From positions 1-18,398 of the forward strand of contig JBHHYS010000048.1 of the NCBI GenBank assembly GCA_046757645.1: 18,398 nt of DNA, written 5' to 3'. The stretch is from JBHHYS01 sp046757645 (GTDB lineage: Bacteria > Acidobacteriota > Terriglobia > Acidiferrales > 2-02-FULL-67-57). Under the pieces are notes generated by a model, which was not told the origin of the DNA, made no database searches, and worked only from the letters and a program-made list of their open reading frames with translations. Both the position numbers and the translations under genes were made by a program. This document shows positions 13,829-18,398 of the stretch, in pieces (within the stretch, counting starts at the first letter, position 1; every line of letters starts with the position of its first letter).

Positions 13829-14116
13829 ATGCAGGAAGAAGGCAGCCAGCGGATTGAATGGTCGGCAAGCTTGGAGCCGCCGCAGCGTGAGGCGGCCCAT
13901 TTTTACGGGTTGTTCATGCGCGGCCACTCCCTGGAGGAGTTGCGGCGCGACATCGAGGTTCCCGGCGAGGTGGTCTCCCGCTGGCAGCGCCTCTGGCGGC
14001 ACGAGCCTCACTCCCGCCGCCGCTTGGAGTACATCCTCCGCTACCGCCGCCAAGTATTGGCCATCTTCAACACTCTGGTGAGCCTGGAAGTGGCCCTCTC
14101 CCACCTGCGGCAATAG
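13829..14116 (+). CDS. Small helix-turn-helix-like hypothetical protein
   Basis: A 95-residue basic, helical protein. The stretch HSLEELRRDIEVPGEVVSRWQRLWR (about residues 33-57, shown here only for its pattern) looks like a helix-turn-helix of the Trp-repressor/transposase-helper kind, in which SLEELRRD is helix 2 and VSRWQRLW the recognition helix. The C-terminal half, RRRLEYILRYRRQVLAIF, is a single long helix that could dimerise. No family name is certain. The ribosome binding site before ATG 13829 is weak (GAG). The protease gene follows after only 6 bases to its nearest possible start. A regulator or DNA-binding adaptor role is plausible but unproven. Confidence 0.6.
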   Translation: MQEEGSQRIEWSASLEPPQREAAHFYGLFMRGHSLEELRRDIEVPGEVVSRWQRLWRHEPHSRRRLEYILRYRRQVLAIFNTLVSLEVALSHLRQ

Positions 14117-14122
14117 TAACCC

Positions 14123-15481
14123 TTGCAAACTACTGTGCCCCCGCGTTCTCTGAAATTCGGGCCTCCCGATTCTTCTGGCCCCCACGACTCATTTGTGCGT
14201 ACTCTCCGTCAGGTGGTGCTCCCGATCCTCGTGGTAGAGCCGGATGGAAAACTCCATCCGATCGGAACCTGCTTTATCGTTTCTTGCACGGGAAAGGAAG
14301 CGCTTGCCCTCACGGCGAAACACAACATTGATCACATCATGAGAATTGACGGCTGCAGGCCGACGTTTGCACCGAGCACACCGATGGAGTTCCGCGTGCT
14401 ACGGTACGAACATCGAGAGCCGATCAACATCAAGATGTTCGTGGGATACTGGTTACCGCCCGGCACAATAATCCCATGTCAGATTGCCAAGGCCTGGTTT
14501 CCGGAGAACGGGCCCGACGTTGCTGCTGCCTTACTTCGGATTTCGGATGATTATGAAGCGCAGTTTACCCACAGGCTCGCAATCAACTCGTACGGACCCG
14601 ACGAAGGTGACCACGTGCGAGCAGTGGGCTACCAAGAAATGCTGACGAGCGACCATCTTATAGACGCAGAGGGAATCACTGCTCAACAAACGATTGATCT
14701 ACCATTGAAGTCGACACTTGGAGTAGTCCAGCACCGTTACGAGCGAGGTGAACATAGACTCGTCAAATGGCCATGCTTTGAGCTCAACTGCTCCTTGGAC
14801 CCAGGTATGAGCGGCGGGCCGATAATCTCAATTCGGGATGACAGAAATGTTATTGCATGCGGTGTCATCGCGTCAGGAGTTTCCTACTCCGCCGAGGGAA
14901 TAGCTTCCATAATTTACCCGGCTATGCCAATCAGGATCGATGCGAGTTTTCCGTTCCTTGCCACGAAACGCCCGTCGCTTCTTGACTGCACACGCAAGAA
15001 GATGCTCGAAGACGTTGCACGAGCCTACAACTACTTGCAGCCTGATGGAATCTGGCGAGAATTTGCCACTCCCTTGTTCACCATCTCGAATCATACGGAG
15101 TTTCGGGTTGCAGGAGGCATCATGGTCGATGCGGAAAGAATCAACTCAAGTAGCTCTGAGTTTAGTTGGTTAAGCCGCGAATGTGTTCGGTTAGGGCAAA
15201 TCAATCGGCATAACCGAGACTACGCAGAGTACTTTCTTATTTCCAGCGAGTTTCACGCTGCCCTGCTGCGGGCAGAAGAGAAGCATGCAACAGCGAGCGT
15301 AGAATTTGTCCACGCTCGCAAGCCATACATCTGGCTCCGGGTAGATGAAAAAGTATTCCGCTTCTTCGTATTCGAACTAAGAGTTGAGTCCAGGGGTACG
15401 ATCAAGATACTGACTGATGCAAAGATAGATTCACCCCCGCCGAATGAAAGGGCTTCTTCTGAGCAAAGCACGTCGGAATAG
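14123..15481 (+). CDS. Trypsin-like serine peptidase with unknown C-terminal domain
   Basis: A protein of up to 452 residues with a trypsin-like fold (PF13365-like). The likely catalytic triad is H67 in ALTAKHNID, D132 in NGPDVAAALL and S230 in LDPGMSGGPI, each in the usual sequence setting. No signal peptide is seen, which suggests a cytosolic enzyme. Residues from about 275 to 452 form a second, unrecognised region. The start is uncertain: TTG 14123 opens the frame, GTG 14135 and GTG 14195 are alternatives, and none has a clear ribosome binding site. Base composition and codon use are clearly more AT-rich than in the citrate synthase and metal genes, pointing to horizontal acquisition. Intracellular trypsin-like proteases of this type occur in stress and anti-phage systems, but no partner effector is adjacent, so the role remains open. 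Confidence 0.8.
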   Translation: MQTTVPPRSLKFGPPDSSGPHDSFVRTLRQVVLPILVVEPDGKLHPIGTCFIVSCTGKEALALTAKHNIDHIMRIDGCRPTFAPSTPMEFRVLRYEHREPINIKMFVGYWLPPGTIIPCQIAKAWFPENGPDVAAALLRISDDYEAQFTHRLAINSYGPDEGDHVRAVGYQEMLTSDHLIDAEGITAQQTIDLPLKSTLGVVQHRYERGEHRLVKWPCFELNCSLDPGMSGGPIISIRDDRNVIACGVIASGVSYSAEGIASIIYPAMPIRIDASFPFLATKRPSLLDCTRKKMLEDVARAYNYLQPDGIWREFATPLFTISNHTEFRVAGGIMVDAERINSSSSEFSWLSRECVRLGQINRHNRDYAEYFLISSEFHAALLRAEEKHATASVEFVHARKPYIWLRVDEKVFRFFVFELRVESRGTIKILTDAKIDSPPPNERASSEQSTSE

Positions 15482-15532
15482 TTCTACCAATGTAGCGCTT
15501 TAAGTGGCCGGCAGCCTTCTCGTTGATGGTTC

Positions 15533-16846
15533 TTAGTTAGCGGCCTGGGCGGCGGTCTTGCTGCGCTGCTCCAGGGGCAGGTAGTCGCGCTGGGGGTGCC
15601 CAACGTAGACCTGACGGGGCCGGGCGATCTTCTGCTCTTTGTCCTCCAGCATCTCCTCCCACTGGGCGATCCAGCCCGGCATGCGCCCGATAGCGAACAG
15701 CACCGGGTACATCTCCACCGGGAAGCCCATCGCCTGGTAGATGATCCCGCTGTAGAAGTCCACGTTGGGGTAGAGACGCCGCTTGACGAAGTAGTCGTCC
15801 TGGAGGGCAATCCGCTCCAGCTCCAGAGCAATGTCCAGCAGGGGGTTCCGCCCGCACACCCCGAACACCTGGTCGGCGATGCGCTTGATGATGCGGGCGC
15901 GGGGGTCGTAGTTTTTGTAGACGCGGTGGCCGAAGCCCATCAGCAGAACCTCGCCGCGCTTCACCCGCTCGATGTACGCCGGGACGTGGTCGACCGTGCC
16001 GATTTCGGCCAGCATGCGCAGCACCTGCTCATTGGCGCCTCCGTGCAGCGGCCCGTAGAGAGCCGCGGCGGCCGCCGCGGTGGCGCAGTAGGGGTCGGCG
16101 TGCGCGCTGCCCACGCTGCGCATGGCGTTGGCGCTGCAGTTCTGTTCATGGTCGGCGTGCAGGATGAAGAGCACGTCCAGCGCCTTCTCCAGGACCGGGT
16201 GGGGCTCGTACTTCACCTCGGTCATCTTGAAGAGCATGTTCAGGAAATTGCCCGCGTAGCTCAGGTCGTTGTCCGGGTAGACGTAGGGAAGGCCGCGGCT
16301 GTGCCGGTACGCGAAGGCGGCCAAGGTGGGCATCTTGGCCATCAGCCGGTAGATCTGCTTGCGGCGCACCCCGGGGTCGTGGACATTCTTTGCCTCCGTG
16401 TAGAAAGTGGAGAGCGCCCCCAGCATGCTCACCAGCATCCCCATGGTGTGGGCGTCGTAGCGGAAACCCACCATCAGTTTCTTCACATTCTCGTGGAGGA
16501 AGGTGTGATGGGTGATCTCATAGACCCATTGGCTGAGTTCTTCGCGGGTGGGCAACTCGCCGTGGATCACCAGGTAGGCGGTCTCCAGGAAGGTGGACTG
16601 TGCGGCCAACTGCTCGATGGGGTAGCCCCGATAGCGGAGGATGCCTTTGTCGCCGTCAATGAAAGTGACCTGGCTGCGGCAGGCGGCGGTGTTGGTGAAG
16701 GCCGGGTCATAGCTCATCAGCCCGAAGTCGCCCTCTCGGACCTTGATCTGCCGCAGGTCCTTTGCCCGGATGGTGCCGTCGGTGATGGGGATTTCGTAGC
16801 GCTTGCCGGTGCGGTTGTCGGTGATGCTCAGCGTCTCTTTAGCCAT
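15533..16846 (-). CDS. gltA: Citrate synthase
   Basis: A 437-residue type II citrate synthase that condenses acetyl-CoA with oxaloacetate to citrate at the entry of the TCA cycle. Catalytic and binding residues are all present: H233 in HADHEQNCS, H268 in GPLHGGANE, H307 in GFGHRVYKNYDPR and D363 in NVDFYSG. The N-terminal beta-rich segment (about 1-60), typical of the Gram-negative hexameric enzyme, is there too. I use ATG 16846, which has GAGGA about 8 bases upstream and begins MAKETLSITD; the open frame extends further to 16945 but that part does not resemble the family. A promoter is visible at 16902-16930. The gene converges on the protease gene with 51 bases between the stops. Confidence 0.97.
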   Translation of the reverse strand: MAKETLSITDNRTGKRYEIPITDGTIRAKDLRQIKVREGDFGLMSYDPAFTNTAACRSQVTFIDGDKGILRYRGYPIEQLAAQSTFLETAYLVIHGELPTREELSQWVYEITHHTFLHENVKKLMVGFRYDAHTMGMLVSMLGALSTFYTEAKNVHDPGVRRKQIYRLMAKMPTLAAFAYRHSRGLPYVYPDNDLSYAGNFLNMLFKMTEVKYEPHPVLEKALDVLFILHADHEQNCSANAMRSVGSAHADPYCATAAAAAALYGPLHGGANEQVLRMLAEIGTVDHVPAYIERVKRGEVLLMGFGHRVYKNYDPRARIIKRIADQVFGVCGRNPLLDIALELERIALQDDYFVKRRLYPNVDFYSGIIYQAMGFPVEMYPVLFAIGRMPGWIAQWEEMLEDKEQKIARPRQVYVGHPQRDYLPLEQRSKTAAQAAN

Positions 16847-16901
16847 CGTGAGCGTCCTCGCTGGGGCGGCTGCGGCCCGGTAAAAAAAGCGGCAGAAGTA
16901 G

Positions 16902-16930
16902 ATGGTAGGGCGGAAAGCAGCCGGAGTCAA
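16902..16930 (-). promoter_or_regulatory. Candidate sigma-70-type promoter of the citrate synthase gene
   Basis: On the minus strand TTGACT (16925-16930) and TACCAT (16902-16907) are spaced by 17 bases. The start would be near 16895, giving a leader of about 50 bases before ATG 16846. No operator-like repeat is apparent beside it. Confidence 0.5.
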
Positions 16931-17025
16931 TCCGAGAACAGACATGGAACAACTTCCTGCGCTCTTGCGTGGATACCGAGGGGGTATTAGCGTTCCTTCG
17001 AGGCCTGTTGCTGCTTCCGGCCAGG

Positions 17026-17053
17026 CTCCGGGGCAGCGCCAGCCGCGCCGGAG
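17026..17053 (-). terminator. Strong hairpin just after the methyltransferase stop
   Basis: The arms CTCCGG (17026-17031) and CCGGAG (17048-17053) pair fully. An inner 5-bp stem around a 4-base loop is separated from them by a single C-C mismatch in the minus-strand transcript. It begins 3 bases after the stop codon at 17057. No U-run follows, so it may be a U-less terminator or an mRNA 3'-end stabiliser. Confidence 0.45.
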
Positions 17054-17056
17054 CAG

Positions 17057-17833
17057 TCAGCTGCTCTGCAGGAGCCAGACGGCGTTCAGCACCGTTCGGG
17101 CGGCCAGCTCGTCCTCCCGCTGCTGGCGTTCCAAATAGCTTGCCAGGAGAGGAGCGGCTTCGGGATGCTGCTGGGAGAGTTTTTCCGCCCGGCGGCGGAA
17201 GAATTCGAGTTGCATCCGGTACTCGCGGACGACGTCGTCGGGCGAGAAGATGCGTTCGCGCAACAGCGTGTCGCCGTGAGAAGTAAGCTGGCGGACGGTG
17301 GTCTCGTGGTTGGAGTAGCTTTCATAACCGGCCACCGGACCTTCGACGCCCGGAGCGAGGAAGGAGTCGTCAATCAGCATATAACCGCCCGAGCGCACGG
17401 ACGGGCGCAGCAAGCCGACGATCTCGGCTGGCGAGCCGATCGCGGCGCCCAGCGCCAGCATCAGAGCAACGTCGAATTCTTTGTACTCTTCAACGACCTC
17501 AAGCAGGTCGGCGCAGCGGAACTGACACCGGTCCGACAGCTCCCGCGCCGCCGCATTCTTTTGAGCGGTTTCGAGAAACGGCGGGAAGGCATCCACACCC
17601 ACGCAGCGGAAACCCATCTTTTCTGCGAGCGCCAGCGCGACCGCGCCCTTGCCGCAGCCGAGGTCGAGCGCGCGCGAGCCAGCGGGCAGCTTCAGGGGCC
17701 GGAGCAAGCTCAGGATGACACGGCTAGAGCCGCCCAGCTCTTCCAGGTCGGCGACGAGCTCAGGCAGATACAGAAGCAGCTCGGGCGTGCACTCCATCGC
17801 CTCCGCGATTTGCTTAGCGAGTTCAGGTTTCAT
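17057..17833 (-). CDS. Class I SAM-dependent methyltransferase
   Basis: A 258-residue cytosolic methyltransferase. The SAM-binding motif I ALDLGCGKGAVALALA lies at about 55-70, the acidic residue ending strand 2 is in CVGVDAFPP (about 77-85), and a motif near CADLLEV marks adenine binding. Motif IV-like DVALMLALGAAIG follows. The acceptor is unknown; the C-terminal helical region (about 195-258) is not diagnostic. I start it at ATG 17833, where family-like sequence begins, although the frame is open upstream to 17989. There is no ribosome binding site; instead a GACTG-TTT-CAGTC dyad lies directly before the ATG. The MoeB-type gene upstream ends 89 bases away on the same strand, so readthrough is possible. 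Confidence 0.85.
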   Translation of the reverse strand: MKPELAKQIAEAMECTPELLLYLPELVADLEELGGSSRVILSLLRPLKLPAGSRALDLGCGKGAVALALAEKMGFRCVGVDAFPPFLETAQKNAAARELSDRCQFRCADLLEVVEEYKEFDVALMLALGAAIGSPAEIVGLLRPSVRSGGYMLIDDSFLAPGVEGPVAGYESYSNHETTVRQLTSHGDTLLRERIFSPDDVVREYRMQLEFFRRRAEKLSQQHPEAAPLLASYLERQQREDELAARTVLNAVWLLQSS

Positions 17834-17846
17834 GACTGAAACAGTC
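17834..17846 (-). promoter_or_regulatory. Inverted repeat directly before the methyltransferase start
   Basis: GACTG and CAGTC flank a 3-base spacer and occupy the place where a ribosome binding site would be. It could be a small operator or an RNA hairpin limiting initiation. The arms are short, so chance is possible. Confidence 0.3.
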
Positions 17847-17922
17847 TGTGCCAACGGCAATAGATAGGGGCGCCGAGACAGACAACAATGCCTGCCGTAC
17901 TGAGCCTTGCGGGATGCAGCGG

Positions 17923-18398
17923 TCAGTACTTGGGGACCGAGGGGTCGACCTTCTCCGACCAGGCCAGGATGCCGCCCTTCAGGTTCCACACCTTGCGGAA
18001 GCCGGCTTTGCGCAGGAAGTCCACCGCTTCGGCGGAGCGCTTCCCGGAGCGGCAGTGGGCGACGATGGGCCGGGCCGAATCCAGTTCGTTGACCCGCTGG
18101 GGCAAATCGCCCAGGGGAATCAGGTAGCCGTTGAGGTGGCAGATCTGATACTCGTGGGGTTCCCGCACGTCGAGGATGAAGACCTCCTCGCCGGCGTCGA
18201 GCTTCTGCTTCAATTCGACCGGCTCGATCTCCGGCACCTGCACGGAGGGCTGCGCTGCTTCTTCGCCGCGAATGCCGCAGAACTCGTAGTAATCAATTAG
18301 GTTGGTGATGGTGGGATGGGTGCCGCACACCGGGCAGTCGGGATTCTTGCGCAGCTTCAACTCGCGGAACTTCATCTTCAGGGCGTCGAAGACCAGCA
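17923..18398 (-). CDS. moeZ: MoeB/MoeZ-type adenylyltransferase-rhodanese, C-terminal part (5' end outside window)
   Basis: The visible 158 residues are the end of a ThiF/MoeB-family protein fused to a rhodanese domain. Such proteins activate the C-terminus of a ubiquitin-like sulphur carrier (MoaD or ThiS type) by adenylation and then load sulphur, serving molybdopterin, thiamine or cysteine synthesis. The C-terminal zinc pair of the MoeB part is present (NPDCPVCG), followed by TITNLIDYYEFCG. The rhodanese domain has FILDVREPHEYQICHLNG and the active-site loop VAHCRSGKRSAEA with its catalytic cysteine. The frame is open through the window edge (LVFDALKMKFREL), so the methionine at 18375 is internal, not the start. 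The symbol moeZ reflects the rhodanese fusion; moeB is also in use. Confidence 0.9.
   Translation of the reverse strand, partial: LVFDALKMKFRELKLRKNPDCPVCGTHPTITNLIDYYEFCGIRGEEAAQPSVQVPEIEPVELKQKLDAGEEVFILDVREPHEYQICHLNGYLIPLGDLPQRVNELDSARPIVAHCRSGKRSAEAVDFLRKAGFRKVWNLKGGILAWSEKVDPSVPKY

Noticed and set aside
15596..16990. A 464-codon open frame on the plus strand opposite citrate synthase
   Set aside because: Its composition is dominated by His, Val and Gly runs typical of antisense reading of a high-GC gene, and citrate synthase on the other strand is beyond doubt.
1..18398. tRNA, rRNA, CRISPR array, insertion sequence or phage attachment site
   Set aside because: No cloverleaf-like sequence, spaced repeat array, transposase or integrase reading frame, or terminal inverted repeat was seen on either strand.

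Overview
This is a GC-rich bacterial chromosome segment, read entirely from sequence. The gene content, the protein style and the small conserved proteins suggest a member of the Acidobacteriota or a related soil lineage; this is an inference, since no rRNA or marker gene is present. Most genes are core or housekeeping. Two patches (about 2174-3903 and 14123-15481) look more AT-rich and accessory. I see no tRNA, rRNA, CRISPR array, insertion sequence or prophage gene.

Layout. 1-2114 (+): a thiamine-binding MTH1187/YqgV-type protein, then a secreted M28 zinc peptidase. 2174-3903: a convergent accessory pair, an anchored single-span protein (+) and a HEPN-domain protein (-). 3973-4936 (-): two unrecognised genes, the upstream one a Cys-rich, zinc-ribbon-like protein. 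5037-5525 (-): a peroxiredoxin whose peroxidatic cysteine codon is TGA. 5818-7176 (+): a BBE-type FAD-linked oxidase. 7177-13164 (-): a metal-handling region. It holds a ZIP-family transporter with an extra N-terminal extracytoplasmic domain, a two-domain multicopper oxidase, a split ferrous iron transporter (feoA, FeoB G domain, FeoB membrane domain) and an outer-membrane barrel-like protein. 13265-13645 (-): a tandem ACT-domain protein. 13829-15481 (+): a small HTH-like protein and a trypsin-like protease. 15533-16846 (-): citrate synthase. 17057-17833 (-): a SAM methyltransferase. 17923-18398 (-): the C-terminal part of a MoeB/MoeZ-type adenylyltransferase-rhodanese, cut by the window edge.

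Two observations stand out. First, the peroxiredoxin gene is a single continuous gene only if TGA at 5376-5378 is read as selenocysteine (residue 50, motif TPTUASE). It has a normal start and ribosome binding site upstream, a normal C-terminal half downstream, and a candidate SECIS hairpin just after the TGA. A standard gene caller would truncate or lose it.

Second, the three promoters of the metal region (upstream of the multicopper oxidase, feoA and the barrel protein) each have a strong sigma-70-type core overlapped or followed by a phased array of TTAA boxes. The boxes are spaced 10 or 13 bp and share the unit TTAAYCnnnnTTAACY. This defines a candidate metal regulon. Its regulator is not in the window, and the boxes do not match the Fur, DtxR or BirA consensus as I know them. 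Together these genes could move metal through the outer membrane, change its redox state in the periplasm, and import it through FeoB or the ZIP protein.
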